Assembly (NCBI GenBank): GCA_020064725.1
Contig: JAGTWJ010000017.1
Location: 2,232,001 to 2,296,000, forward strand
From: Drechslerella dactyloides
Taxonomy: Eukaryota; Ascomycota; Orbiliomycetes; Orbiliales; Orbiliaceae
Length of the DNA stretch: 64,000 nucleotides
Reading direction: 5' to 3'
The translations under genes were made by a program, and so were the position numbers. This document shows, one piece after another, positions 1-12,381 of this stretch. The notes under the pieces were generated by a model. The model was not told the DNA's origin, did not search any database, and was given only the letters and a program-made list of their open reading frames with translations. The stretch's first letter is position 1. Every line of letters starts with the position of its first letter.

Positions 1-2
1 GC

Positions 3-107
3 GCTCCCGCACCTGGGACTGAGAAGCTGGGAGATGCGCTTACGGGGTTGAAGATTGATGGGGAGGGAGAAACAAGCGAAACTAAGGGCAAGCAGACTGA
101 GAAGTAG
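3..107 (+). CDS. 3' end of an unidentified gene (partial)
   Basis: An open frame enters from the left edge in the frame starting at base 3 and stops at the TAG at 105-107. The 34 codons give a lysine/glutamate/threonine-rich tail (it reads ...EKLGDALTGLKID... and ends KGKQTEK). The codon use and charged composition look like a disordered C-terminus rather than chance. The start and all domains lie outside the window, so no function can be named. The other two frames are stopped within the first 60 bases. Confidence 0.5.
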   Translation, partial: APAPGTEKLGDALTGLKIDGEGETSETKGKQTEK

Positions 108-1139
108 CGGGCGTGCGTACGTATTTATGTTATAACGTTCCTGCTACTCGCTTGTTGCTTGATTTCAGACCTGATGCTTGTCTGTCTTTTGCTTGTTCTA
201 GGCGGATGCGGTGCAGCGGTCTGGGTAGTGCGGATACCTACCTAATTATCGGGGGTTGAGGTGAGCTTGGCTTGCATGCGCGATACCCCTCGTCGGTTCG
301 TTCGTTCATTCCATCGATCGCTTTTGATGTTTTTAATGATAGCCAGATATCAACTGGTGTGTTTTGATTTTGGCTGTTGAGGGGTGCATAAGTAAGCGCT
401 TCGGGATGCGGTAGATGTCTTTTTAGCAATTTGCTGTTCGTTTGGCATATTTGTAGTTTTTTATTCCGTAGACTTACATCTGTAGATATACGGAGCTTGA
501 CACCGGACTTGTTCTTGTGATGCATATTCTAGTGATGGAAACGTAGACATTATCTCGCAAGCCAGACGCCTTCCGTAGACACGTGGGTCCAAAATTAAGT
601 ACAGGTATATACATGTCCTCATTACCAAGGATAATGTTCCGAATCATCTGTATGAACGCCGGGGAAGATAGAAACGCTTCCGACAGCGTTTTCCAAAACG
701 TGCCGACAAGACTAAACGTTTTTTCCAACGTTTTCTAGAACGTCGTAAAAACCACTATTATTTCACAACGTTTCTAGAAATGTAGTAGAGAACGTTTCCA
801 CGACGTCACAATGCACACAACGTCCTAGACAGCATTGGCCTAGGGCGGACGTTTGCCCTAATTAGATTGTAATATCCTCGTTCGAACGTTCCGAAGATCA
901 TAACGTTGTATGATTTATGACCGTTTTCTGATCGTTTTCTAAGACCCAGCTCCTGCTAAACTATACTCCCCAGACTAGACTATACTTATGCTCCAATGCA
1001 GTTTATGGACTGATACACATCTGCATATATAGAAACTTGATGATAACTGCTTTGTCTTTATGTTTATGTTTATCCAAAGACATATATTACGGAAGGGATC
1101 AATGGTGTCGATACGAGGAATCGATCCAAAAACCAACAG
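108..1139. other. Intergenic, about 1 kb, with AACGTT-type motif cluster
   Basis: No credible gene was seen. The part from about 690 to 910 is dense in AACGTT words, including two related 17-mers centred on TTCTAGAA (727-743 and 767-783). A 19-base string at 553-571 recurs at 62543-62561. Confidence 0.6.
727..830. repeat. Imperfect AACGTTT(T)CTAGAANGT motif cluster
   Basis: Related words begin at 727 (AACGTTTTCTAGAACGT), 767 (AACGTTTCTAGAAATGT), 791 (AACGTTTCCACGACGT) and 819 (AACGTCCTAGAC). TTCTAGAA is also the core of a heat-shock element (TTCnnGAA), but no third inverted unit follows in register. They may be degenerate short repeats or binding sites for the flanking genes. Confidence 0.4.
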
Positions 1140-2842
1140 TTACAAGGTAGCTATTTCTTCTAGCTCCTCATTATCATCGAATCCAAGCTCCCACTCCTCT
1201 GTTGACCGGCCAGCAAGTCTGACGATGCGACTCAGGCTTCCATGGAGCCACAGCAAATGTGGATGCGGAAGTGGCATCTCTTCCGGATCATCCGTTTCGA
1301 AGGCGATTGCGTCGCCGTCCACTAGTATGCGCCTGGTGTTACTATCACAGATCCCCGCGTCAGCTAGTGATGGGTCTGTATCGACACTGTGCATGACGAC
1401 GTCGTCGATGCATAGTCGTGTTATACCGGCGCTTGTTTGCGATAGGGGGGTGGTCGGTGTTGGGAGGGGGTGGTATTTGACGACGTAGCGGCTGGGTGTA
1501 GGCGTATCTCCAAAGTGTGAGAGGTCGACGGACATTGGAGTTGACTCGTCGGAATCGAGCGGCTCGAGATAGAAATACCCTGAAGCCCATTCTGAATGCA
1601 CTGCATTTACTAGCGTGATTGTGTTTTCCAGCTTGTTGGTGGTGTTCGCCGAACCGGGGTTCTGTGAGACTGTGATAAGATGGTCTCGTAGCATTATGGC
1701 GGCAGGCTCTCCTATGAGCATCTTTAGCAGTTTCCAGAAGTTTGTCTATGGGTGGCCACAGCTTGTTAACAGTCCAATCGCGCATTATATGGGTGGTGAC
1801 ACAGCTTACTCTGAGATCTTCCGCTAGAGTTTGGCCGATCGAGGATGGCAGTATGTTGCAAACTTGAAGGGATGGGCCTCTTCTTCCTGAGATCCTGCAG
1901 CGTTGCTTATCTCTTTCCCCGGTCTATATATTCAGCGATAGATCAATATCACACTCCACGAAGAAGTATCAATAAGAGAGGGATCTATGGTGACGGTCGA
2001 CTGCACCTTTTGTACAAGAGAACGGCTTTGAGCGGAAGTTTCACTCTCTCCGCCGAGGAAACTCAGCCCTGTATCTAACCACCATTTTGACGTTGCTGCC
2101 CACTGCAGCCCTAAAGAACGACGATGATGTCAATATAACGAACATGTCAAACGGCTATATAGTATCTCTTACAAGTATCGATCCCGTTTCTCACATCAAG
2201 GCCGACTTTATTGATCCTTATTCCCAGTTCCTCAAGTTGCTTGACGGTGGCATCCTGGTAACCGTTGATGTTTATCCCGAGCTCGGATAAAGGGTCGTTG
2301 TTGAGGTCGTTTCGAGAGCGAGCCAGATATATAAGTGCTGCAAGCTCCGAAGTTACCGACAGACCTGCTGCCTCCAAAGCCGAGTTAATGGTTTTGTAGT
2401 ATCGGTCAGGAATATCTGTGTCCGCTCGATCCTGTTTGAGGCCACGGACACTCTGCTCTACTTCTGGCCACGGCGCAGCCTGTTGCAGATCTATCGCTCG
2501 CTGCCAGAGAGTTTCCACCGGTTTCGGACCGCCAGAGCTGTCTGGCAAGTCTCCGTTGGCGACACGAAATACTTCGATGAATGTTCTCGTGAGGTTATCG
2601 ACATCTTCGGAACGGAAGGACTTGGTGGCCGCAGCTAGAAAACCGCCTAGTGCCCGTCTATTTTCCAGCGAGTCGAGGTATCGTTGAGCTATATCTAGAA
2701 GAGGGGCCTTCCAGATGATGCCGTGGTTTGTACTCCAGGCTACGACCTTGGCGGCTGCTCTGGTCCTTTCGAGGTTCTGCGTCGCTGTTCTTGCGGTGAG
2801 GACGTAGAATTCATTTGAGGCTGTTAACGTAACTGAATCCAT
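1140..2842 (-). CDS. HNH-nuclease-like protein, degenerate active site (4 exons)
   Basis: Four exons join in phase: 2842-2173, 2110-2016, 1923-1810 and 1745-1140, about 494 residues. I chose the ATG at 2842; the frame is open upstream but only with non-ATG starts. The C-terminal half has the layout of the fungal HNH_2 family (PF13391): an RDKQRCRISG segment matching the usual R-D-x-x-C-x-x-(T/S)-G, then CNILPSSIG where family members read (A/C)H(I/L)xP, then ENTITLVNAVHSEW matching the N-x-I-x-L...H motif, then a segment YFYLEP. The first catalytic His is Asn here, so nuclease activity is doubtful. The N-terminal 270 residues are helical and unrecognised. A paralogue of the same layout lies at 53233-54932. 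Family assignment is by motif only. Confidence 0.6.
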
Positions 2843-5199
2843 GGATGTGGCATTTTTTCTTCCTTCGTGAATGAAATGTATTTGCAATATCGCGGCGGCG
2901 TACACCGGGAGTGGAATTGATATGAATTGTCTTGTGACTTGATTTGAATTACCGTACTATATCTGCGGTCTCCGAAAATGGGAGCAGTGTAAAAGGGAGG
3001 GTCTGATTTACGAGACCAGGGAGCAGCAACTTGGGTTTGAATTTTGCCAATACATTTTGACTTTTCTTCTTTGATTGTGATTAATTTTCATGCTCGTCTA
3101 CCGAACATTAGAATGACCAGGCAGTCCCTCTTCAGAATGTAGACACATAGATGGGTAAGTAATCTTCTTCATACTCTAGTATCAGCCAATGAACTTGGCA
3201 TCGTCATCTCATCATCTCGATCTCGTCGCTGTCCCAACTGAGCTTGTAATTCTTTCAATCCACATCAAGTAATCTCTGTTAGAAAGACAACGTTTACGTT
3301 TGTTGCGTCAAACTTCCGAGTGCTGCTGCAACTGTACATACTTCGCGCGGCCCCTCTACCAAGTCTCGATACATTTCCACCCGCCCCAAATTGACCTTAA
3401 TACCGGCGAGATTTATATATATAGCAAATGACCTAGCAGGCCTACTGGCTAGTACCGGTATAAATCTATAATTTCGAACCTTGCAATCCCGGGCCAGAGA
3501 CTTCAACCCCGCCTAAACATAGGTCATTTCAATCTACAACCCGGCCTAGCTATATAGGCGTCATGTCATACGTACAGGTGCCATCGCCACGATAGTCACG
3601 TTAGTCTTACAATCCTCCGTGTGCACAGCACCCCACGCTGCAAGCCTGAGATCCCGCAGGCCTAGCTGCATTGCAGAGCATATGATCAAAGACCAAGCTT
3701 AAGCTAATCTATAGAGGATCGAACGATCATTTTACAATGGAAGATTTCCACGCGATTCAGGATAAGGTTAGTTTATATAATATAGTTGTAGTTATAATAC
3801 AGTGACGTATTTACCGTCCTGCGCGATGTGTAACCAGTAACCGTTATTGTTCAAACTAGAGAACTTAAATTTACCTTTCAGTTTAGCTTATCGGTGGTTC
3901 CAAGTGGCTTGGTTGGCTGACTCAGGGGACAATGTATTCGAGATCGATATTAAGACAGGCGCAATATGATACATCAGCTAATTAGCTAGCGGGGAAGGCC
4001 GCCGTTTCGCTAGAATATTTGGGAAGAGCGGTGGAGGATGTGGGCTGCGGAACGGATGCGGCGGGTCATATTGCAAACAGACAGGAAACTCGCGCAGAGA
4101 TTCTGCACACGCCCGCCGGGGACGCCTGGCGATTGGCAGACACTGCACAGGAACCGCTCTCGATGCCTGTATGCATCTACGAGGGGGGCTGCATCGGAGT
4201 ATACCAGCGGAGACAGGTCCGGCAGCATTACATAATTGTGATGAGATGAGCTAGCATGCGAGAGTGGAACTGTTGAACGGACGGTTGAGAGCTGCTGAGT
4301 GGGAGAGGAGAGGGCTAATTTCCCCTCAGCTGGCCAGCCAGCCAGACAAACGGGAGTGGAGCAACCGCAGCCGACGACACGGCAGCCGGGCAGCCCCCTC
4401 TCGCTGGAAGAGAAGAAGAGGTTGCGAGCAGGAGCTTGCTCCTCTTCTCTCCTGATTCCACTATCATTCTGATATCCATCGATCTATCTGTTCATCTGTT
4501 CATCTATCTGTCAACTATCGCTCACGATCACGCCAACTTCCGGACCATCTATAGACTGTACCATTGTGTGTATTGTATCGTATCATTTGTCGCCGTTCCT
4601 CCGCTTCGCATTCTTGCCGCCATCGATACCCATATCTCCGTCGTTAATGCACGTACGCCAACTGGTCCGTCCGGTCTGTGCCTCCCGTAAAGTTGCCTGA
4701 AGACTTTGAGTTCGTCTCGCCCGTCATATTTGTATCAGCTGCCCGGACCGCCCGCCGACTGACCTGCCATCATAGATAATCTTCTTTCTTCCATTCCAAC
4801 AAGCAAACACACAAAGCACGAACAGCACAAGCCGATATCGACAATCTAATCACAAGGAGCAGCTTCGCACCAGGAAAGCAGACCCGACAGACAGACGAAG
4901 ACACGCAGACAGACATCTAGACAGCATCCCACCCGTCCAGCTGGTCCTCCCCTCCCTCACAGCTCCCTCGCTCTCGGTTGACTCATATCGAACAAGACAG
5001 CAAACAGCCCCGATTGACTGACGGACGGACGGGAAGACGGCAGACCGGACTGTACTCATCCAGCCCACCCGCTCGCTCGGGAGAAAGAAAGAAAGAAAGC
5101 GCGGATTGTACTCATCCGCCCGTTCGCTCGCTCATTCGCGACGGACCAGGTGCTACCACCGGACATAAGCTATCGCAAGCTCGTCTTCCGGACTTCTTA
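2843..5199. other. Intergenic region between divergent genes
   Basis: About 2.4 kb with no gene that I can support. From about 4260 it becomes CT- and CA-rich with CAGC/GACAGACA runs (for example 4330-4347 and 4880-4920), typical of the leader and promoter of the downstream WD40 gene. Confidence 0.5.
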
Positions 5200-5448
5200 A
5201 TGCCCGCGCCTCCCTCCTTTGACGCTCCGATCCCCACGTCCCCGTACAACAACGCCTACTCCCAGCAGGTTGCGCATCGGCAGGCTCTGCTGCAGCGGTC
5301 GCAGGCGAACACGCTGAACCCGCATCCTGGCGCCGGTGGAAGCAGCGGAAACGGTCACGCTGCGAGCAACAATAGCGGGAGTGGTGCGCCGGCGGATTGC
5401 AAGAGTCTGATTGGCGGGAGGTTCAAGATATACCCGAGAGAGTTGTGA
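5200..5448 (+). CDS. Candidate 5' coding exon or upstream small ORF of the BCAS3-like gene
   Basis: An ATG at 5200 opens 82 codons starting MPAPPSFDAPIPTSPYN, rich in Gln, Asn, Ser and Gly, and closing at TGA 5446-5448. A strong donor (GTGAGT) sits at 5445. Splicing 5200-5444 to an acceptor at 6353/6354 would join it in phase to the frame of the WD40 gene whose first internal ATG is at 6367, through a 909-nt intron, long for this genome. It could therefore be the true N-terminus, a separate small gene or a uORF. Transcript data are needed to choose. Confidence 0.4.
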   Translation: MPAPPSFDAPIPTSPYNNAYSQQVAHRQALLQRSQANTLNPHPGAGGSSGNGHAASNNSGSGAPADCKSLIGGRFKIYPREL

Positions 5449-6366
5449 GTGCTGCCCCGTTCCCTTTTTTGACGCATAATGCGCATTGTCCTCCCCGAGT
5501 GCTCTTACGTTATTGCGTCCTGCTTGCAGGCGAGCTGCCCAGGCACCTTGGATGCTATATTCTCGCCATGGGAGGCGTCGATGGCGGTGCAGGGCTGCAA
5601 TATCGCCCGATGATTCCATCGTTACATCATCACCCGTCGACGATGCCACAAGCTTCCCTTCCCCTTGCCCCTTCTTGCCTTCCTTCCAGCTAGCCCCGAG
5701 CTAGGGAGCTACAGACATGCACGGGGGCTGGCAGGAATGCATCTATCTGGCAAACAAGACAGATGCCATCGGCAATCTGCCGTCCAGTCGCAGTCGACCT
5801 CGCCCTTACTTTATACGGACGGTCATCTGACGGGCGGTCAGCGCTGCCAGCGGGCAGCACCGGCCGGCGTCAGTTGCCATTGGCACACACACCCGGCCGC
5901 AGCCATACGCTCGCTCCACGTATCCTCATGCTTGCCGCTGTCGGCGCCGACGTCGACGCCCATGATGATGATGCGTGTCTCCACGAGCTCGAGCCGGGAA
6001 GTCGCGAGGTGCCAGCCGTCTGACTAAGCAGATGACGCTGTTCGCAGTGATCGCGCAACACATCCGGCTGACCGCTGCGGCTTGGCTGGCTGGCGGCCGC
6101 CTGCCCTTCGCTTTCACACCCGCCTGCGCTCCTGCTGCCACTCCTGCTCCAGCTCCTACTACCTTTCCTTCCTTCTCCCTCCGCATTCCTTCCACCGAGT
6201 TTTGAATTCAAGCAGAAGATCCACACACGATAGCATCGAGTAGCCAAAGAAGCAGCAGGACGCACAAAGAACAAGAGAGCCCACAGCTGCTGCAGTCGCA
6301 ACCGCCAGCTCGTGAACTCGACTCCCTCTCGGGAGCTTTCACTTCGAGATCAGCCCGCTAACCTCC

Positions 6367-9300
6367 ATGCCTCGTCGCAAATCGCGCCGGCCCGACATCG
6401 ACAGTACCAGAGCCTTCCCTCAAGTCCAGCCTCAGCAGGTCCAGCAGAAGACCACCTCGCCGCTGCTCTCCGCCTTCACTTCAGCCGCCTCCTCCTCCCT
6501 ACCCTTCAATCTCCTGGGCAACTCTTCGCCGCCGCCGCCCTCCATCTCGCCCCAGGTCTTCGGTACATCCCCAAACCTCCAGTACCCTGGAGGAGCAGCA
6601 CCGGTCGCTGGAGAATACAGCAACCCAGGCGCCAACGGCGGCCAGCAGAACATCTCCATCCCAAACTCCTTCCCCAGGTCCTTTCTCTCTCAGGTAGCCC
6701 AGACCGGACCCGGAGGTGCGCCTCATGCGATAAGCCCACCCACAGGTGGCGGTGTCCCCGGCAGGGGCTTGCAGCACCATGTCTCCTACCCGTCGTTTCC
6801 CGAACACAAGGGTAGCAGCGTCTACGCCACAAGCCCCACTCCGAGCCACCTGTCCGGTCGGGGTGGCGGCTCTCGCCCACCGGCCCACTCCGGCCATTTA
6901 CGGCCCGGTGACGGCGGATGGGCTTTCTCGTTCGACGTCTTGGACGATCTCGAGGGCAACATCGGATCCGATTCTGCTCAGAAGGCATCCGGAAGCGGTG
7001 TCGCCGGTACAGATGTCGTCTGTTTGGGATGGGAGGGTGGCGTTGATGTCTGGAAGGTTGGGAGAGGCGTGGTCGAGCTCGTGGCGCGGATGAGCGGACT
7101 GCCGGGGACGGTGGTGGGAGCAAAGGTATACATTCCGATCGCATCCCAGAAAGCTTGAAGGCGCCCGTGCTAATGTGTGGTGTTGCAGCTCCTACCCACA
7201 CCTCGGAGAGATGATGCGAGTGCGCATTTGCGTCCTTTAATCTGCTTGGTCATGCACTCTCCGGTGCTGCCCAAACATCCGGACGACGACAATGAGCACG
7301 AACAATCGCCGACTCCGTCGGAGAACTCGAGACCCGCTAGCGCCGCGTCGAACAGGTCTTCGGAACACATTGCTCCCCAAACTCAAGCCGAGGAATACCA
7401 AACTTCCGTAGAAATCTATTCGCTGTCAAGACGGACCCACGTCGCTACGCTGTACAAGTCGCCGCTAATCCCTGTGGGGATAGGTGGAATTCCCGCCCCA
7501 CTCGGAATCAGAGTTGAGGTGTCCAACATTGGCGGAACCGGAAACGTTGTGGCTGTTGGAATCGCGGGAACTGGCGAAGTGTTCTTGTTTGGAGACTCCA
7601 AGCCATCGGGCTCTCGCAAGAGGAAATCCGGAGCAGCAGGCGACCGTTCCTGGAATTGCTGGGGTAAGATCTGGACGAACATATACGTAGAAGGCCGAGG
7701 TAGTTCCTCCGGTAGCTTCAACGAGTTCAACAGTGAGAATTTGCCCACCAGCAAAGCCGGAATGCCTATTTTCTCGCTGGAGGGCAGGTGGCTTTCCTAC
7801 TGCCCACCCTCGCCAAGCGCACAGGCGCTGCGAATGGGCACTCCCTTCCCATCCGTTGGTGGTTTCGCTACCGGTGGGCTAAATTTGCCTACTACCGTAG
7901 TCCCTCAGCCGCAAGCAAACACCTACGTCGATGTACCAGAAGACGAGCCAATCCTAAACCGTGTTGCGAGGGAAGTAACGCAAGAAGTGATTCGAGGAGC
8001 CAAGTGGATGGGCGAACAAGGCATCCGCGCCATGAAAAACTACTGGAATGGCTACAGCAGTGCTAGCACCAGCAACGGTAATTCGCCACCTGGTGCAGGC
8101 ATCAAAATCGGCCCGAATCCTGCAGGTACGGACGGTGTCAGTGCGTTAGGCATGCAGGTGCAAGAGATGCGGGAGCGAGAACGGGAACTTGCAGCTCTCG
8201 GCCCGGGCAGTGGAATCTCACCCGGGAAGAACGGCTACGGGCTGCAGTCCGGGGGCGCTAACGGCGGACTTGCAACCAATGGCTCGTCGTCCGATCCTGT
8301 CGTCATCTCGATCATCGATCTTGGCAAGAGCATGGCCCAAACTCACAAGAACGAGCCTCTCACTCCACAAACGACGTTCCAGCCTCTGCAGGGAGCCAGT
8401 TTCCTCTCCTTTGCCCCCGGCGGATTGGCGCTTCTCGTTGTTAGCAATAAGGGCGACGTAGTACACGTTTGGGACCTGCTGAAAGGCATGCATCAGCCGC
8501 CAGCATCGCCTACAGCTCAGGCCGGGAAATCCACCGCCAGCGCTGCCGACGCTTCCGCAATTGCAGTCAATGGCAGACTCGCGAATGGTCACCACGCTGG
8601 TAGACACGTCAGGCAGATCGCAAGATTCACACGAATGACAGTAGCACACGTGGTCGACGTTGTCTGGTCGGGTCTGAAAGGGGACAAACTTGCCATCGTA
8701 ACGGAGAAAGGCACCGTACATTTCTACGACATGCCCGGCAACGCTTACCAATGGCCACCTCCCAAACGCTCTGTGCCCCAGCCGAAGACCCCGCAGGGTG
8801 GCGTTGGCGGCATCGTCAGCTCGGCCGGACAGGCTGCTGCGAGTCTGTTGACCAACGCTCAGCCGCTCGTCGTGGCAGCCCGTCGTAGGAGGCGGAGCTC
8901 AAGCGGGAGCGTCAGCGGCTATGGTACGAGTACTGGTAAGGATAGTACGCTCGGCAGCAGCGGCAACTCTGTTGCACAGGCAAACGCCACTGTGCATCGC
9001 GTTTCGCTTCCGTATGGTCCTGGGACGCCTGGGATGGGCTTCGTGCGGTTCTTGGGAGGTAAGGAGTACGGCTTCGTGGCGATGATTGGTGGCGGTACTC
9101 TACGGATCTACGAGAGCAAGACGTCTGCTGTCGCTAGAAGGAAGTCGTCCTCTCATGATGGCGGTGTGGTTACTACAGGCTGGTTGGAGTACGAACTTCC
9201 AGGTTTGCCTGATGGTACCGCCGCGGGAATCCAGGAGCCTGTTGATGACGACACGAACGAAGAGCCGACGTCTCCAATCTCGGTTGCTGACGAAACGCCA

Positions 9301-9966
9301 AAAGCTGAGCCGACTGTATTGCCCGGCTACTGGGGCGGGAAAATGCCGTTGCAGCAAACAACCCTTCAGAAGCACAAGGAACTCCAGAAAGAGCTTGTTG
9401 AGACTCCGCTTTCCTATGCTGAGATTGACACGAATCCGCCGTATCCGCCAATCCACTCGGACCGCCACGTCACGCTGTCGGTTTTCAAAGAGGAGAGTTC
9501 TATCGCCGCCAGTACGACTTGGCATCTCAATGCCCCGCCATCCAACGACCTGGTCTGGGTGTTCGGCCGGACGATCCCGTTCGAAAAGCTTGACATCGGC
9601 TTCGCTAAGGGCGAAGTTGAGTTTGTAGATGGCAGCGACGGGCTGGTTGAGGCCATGGAGAGCGGGATGAGAATCGAAGGGCGCCAACAGCCGCTGCCGC
9701 AGCAAGTACCACGGCCGACTCGGAAACCGCGCGTTCAGACACCTCCACAGATCTCAGAGGTTTCGGAGGACCCCACGACCATGATCTTTGAGATTCCATC
9801 GAGCACGACAATCAGCGCCGCCCCGAAAGCCAGCAAGAAGGAAGGAGCGGGCGGCGAGAAGAAGAAGAAGAAAAAGGCCAAGCGCGTGGAAAACTTTGGC
9901 GATGAAGGGTTCTTCGAGCAGGGTGCTGAGGTTCTGGATGAAAACAAACGAGCCCAGCAGGCGTAA
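6367..9966 (+). CDS. BCAS3-like WD40 protein (autophagy/phagophore-associated family)
   Basis: Two exons, 6367-7125 and 7189-9966, flank a 63-nt intron (GTATAC...TTGCAG) and give about 1,178 residues. A low-complexity N-terminus precedes a beta-propeller: a first blade around DVVCLGWEGGVDVWKV, the BCAS3-type strand RPLICLVMHSPVLP at the start of exon 2, and later blades at GASFLSFAPGGLALLVV...GDVVHVWDLLKG and DKLAIVTEKGTVHFYDMPG. Long Ser/Gly/Asn insertions separate the blades. The tail is Lys-rich (a GEKKKKKKAKR stretch) before the TAA stop. Family members resemble the PROPPIN/Atg18 propellers, and human BCAS3 binds phagophores with PHAF1; a similar role here is inference. The start is the first ATG in the long frame; an upstream exon at 5200 may extend it. 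The nearest neighbour, LOS1, is convergent. Confidence 0.75.
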
Positions 9967-12381
9967 GGAAGGTACTTTTCTTTACGGGTTTTCCCTTTTA
10001 CACTCTCCTGCAGCCTGTGATCGGTCCGAGTATCTTCTTGCGGGAAGGGGCTATCTTATTTAACGTTCATCTGTCTCCTTGCTCGGTCTTCTCGCGTCAC
10101 TCAACTTGGCGGTGGTTCGTTTCGTTACATTTTGATTTCTGTCGTTCCCGTTTCAGGTTTTTCTTCTTGTCCTGACAGCATGTCATGTGGAATTAATACC
10201 TTCTTTTTCTCTTTCTCTTTCCGTCTGGTTCGCTTTTAATACTGGCTGTAACTTTGGCATGTCGAGGCGTTTTTTTACTTTTTTTCCTCTGTCCTTTACG
10301 TTTTCCTCCATGAAGGTAGGGCTGTACGTCCCCCCCTTCAGGGGTGGCTGCGCCTTATCTTCTGGTGGTATTTGCATTTGAATCGAGGATCGATTGCATT
10401 TTGTTCTGTCCCCGGTATATAGAGTGTGTCGTCGCCGTGGCAGATCAGCATACGTCCACCCCCATACCTGCACGAGTTGGTACTTCACTGTATCGACAGT
10501 TGAGGGCTATCGACGATGGGCGTCCGCTTCTGCCATGCTACTTTTTGCGACTTCCCCTGCTTTTGATTCATGATGATTGGCGTCCCTAAGGGTTCTTTTT
10601 TTGCAAAGCCTTGTTCACAAACTGTATGACGACGGTCTGTCTGGTCTGGTCTCGCACGATACCCCACAATATATCCTCCTGGATCCAGAGACTTTGTTTT
10701 TGATTCCATTTTTTATATTTCACATTATACCACTGTTGTCGGGTTTGTGGGAAGTAGCTGGGGCACTGACAGACATCGATATGATTGTTGGTGGGTACGG
10801 GATGGGATGTAGTGGAATGCTCTCCGCATATATACACGGTTCGGAACGGTATGGGATTGGGTGGGATGGGACGGCTTTTGTTTCTTTGGTTTGGGTTACG
10901 GTACGTTTGTAGGTTGGGCGCCGCGGCCGGTGGAGTGTGCCATATACAGAAGGATTGGAGTTTCATTGTCGTTTTTCGTATCGTTCTTCCGGGGGGTTAG
11001 TTGGTTGGGTGTACTTTTTGGTTTTCTTGTTCAACTACGGTTTGGGTGTGGACGCCTGGGTGAGTCGAGTTGGTAGAAGGTCAGTGGCCGGTGAGGTACG
11101 CAGCTGGGGAGAAGATGTAGGTGGAGTAAGAAATGCATGAGTGTCCAGGATGATGGAAAGCGGAAGATCTCGAAGAGAAGGAGTGCCCGAGAGAGGGGAG
11201 CGTGACTTGAATAAGAGCCAGATTGAACATGTCTTTGATATCGATAGCGATATCGATGCGCGCCAGACGGACAGGAAGAAGGAGTTACAAAGGTAATTCG
11301 GTGGGTACAGCTCGGTCTGTTTTCCGCAAGGAGCGTCTAGTTTCTCTGGCATCGAGCTGGAACAAATTATTCGATCGAAACCGAAGGAGGAAACCCGGAG
11401 GAAGGAAGGAAGGAATGAAATAGGTTAATGCACCGTTGGCCGCGAGCGAGCGAGCGATGGAATCTTGCATGGGAGCGAACCTGGTTGAGGAGTACGTATA
11501 CTGACCGACCCCCACGACGGTGCGAGTATGCGGACGTGTAGTGTAAGTAGTAGATATCCCACATAGACAGACAATGCGCATGCATCACATCACATCCTGT
11601 ATCTCTACCTCGTGATCTTATTCTCACCACCAGCACTCTGATCGGATTAATTAATCAATAGTATACATCCAAATCTACCATCTACGACGTTACCCAGCTT
11701 GCACGCACGTATGTACGTATGCCCTAGCCTCGAGACTATATATGCATGCCCCTCGCGGGAGTAAATTTTAATTTATCGAACCTACATCGCACCGGTACCT
11801 TGTAACGACGATTATCCCGTGCAAGTAAATGAAGACTGCAGAACGTACAGCGATAAAGACATCCTCCTCTATAGAAATGGTAATACCCTCGGAATGTATA
11901 CTATATCACAAGCTTGAAATGAAATGGTAGAAATAAATCCATGCAGCAATCGGAACCACAAACGTGCGGCAGTCAATGGGGAATCTATAAATGTGAATCT
12001 CGAACCAAAGGAGGAATGAAAGGGAAACCTTCGTGCAAGATGTACAAAGGAAAATGAAAAGAACAACAGCACGAACACTGCAGTTGTGTTAATGCTTCGG
12101 TAATATAATGTGCGTGGTCGCCACGTCCTACTCTACAGGGACCCGGTGGATGGACGCTACCGGTAACAAGATAGTGTGTAGGATTATATTTGTTAAGATT
12201 TACTCCCTCTCGATAAGAACCGGTAACAAACCACAGAACGTAAGTAAGTATGGGTCAAAGAATCCTCGCTGGTTGTTGCATGATTGCTTTTCTGCAAAAG
12301 AAATTTAGCGTTGACAGCGCCAACATGGAAGTGAAGAAGAAGAAAAAAGAAAACGCTACCAATGCGGCCGATAGACGGCTC
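9967..12381. other. Convergent intergenic region, 2.4 kb
   Basis: Lies between the 3' ends of the BCAS3-like gene and LOS1. It is T/TTTC-rich near 10180-10300 and 10700 (probable 3' UTR) and has repeated ATG/CGTATG words near 11690-11740. No coding frame with plausible composition was seen on either strand. Confidence 0.55.

Noticed and set aside
3440..3510. TTCGAACC-containing stretch resembling the T-arm of a tRNA
   Set aside because: No acceptor or anticodon stem can be paired around it; the same holds at 35112 and 54901.
5486..6205. Several overlapping open frames in GC-rich DNA before the BCAS3-like gene
   Set aside because: They exist in five frames at once, are Arg/Ala/Ser/Pro-rich and have no conserved motif; they fit a GC-rich intron or leader.
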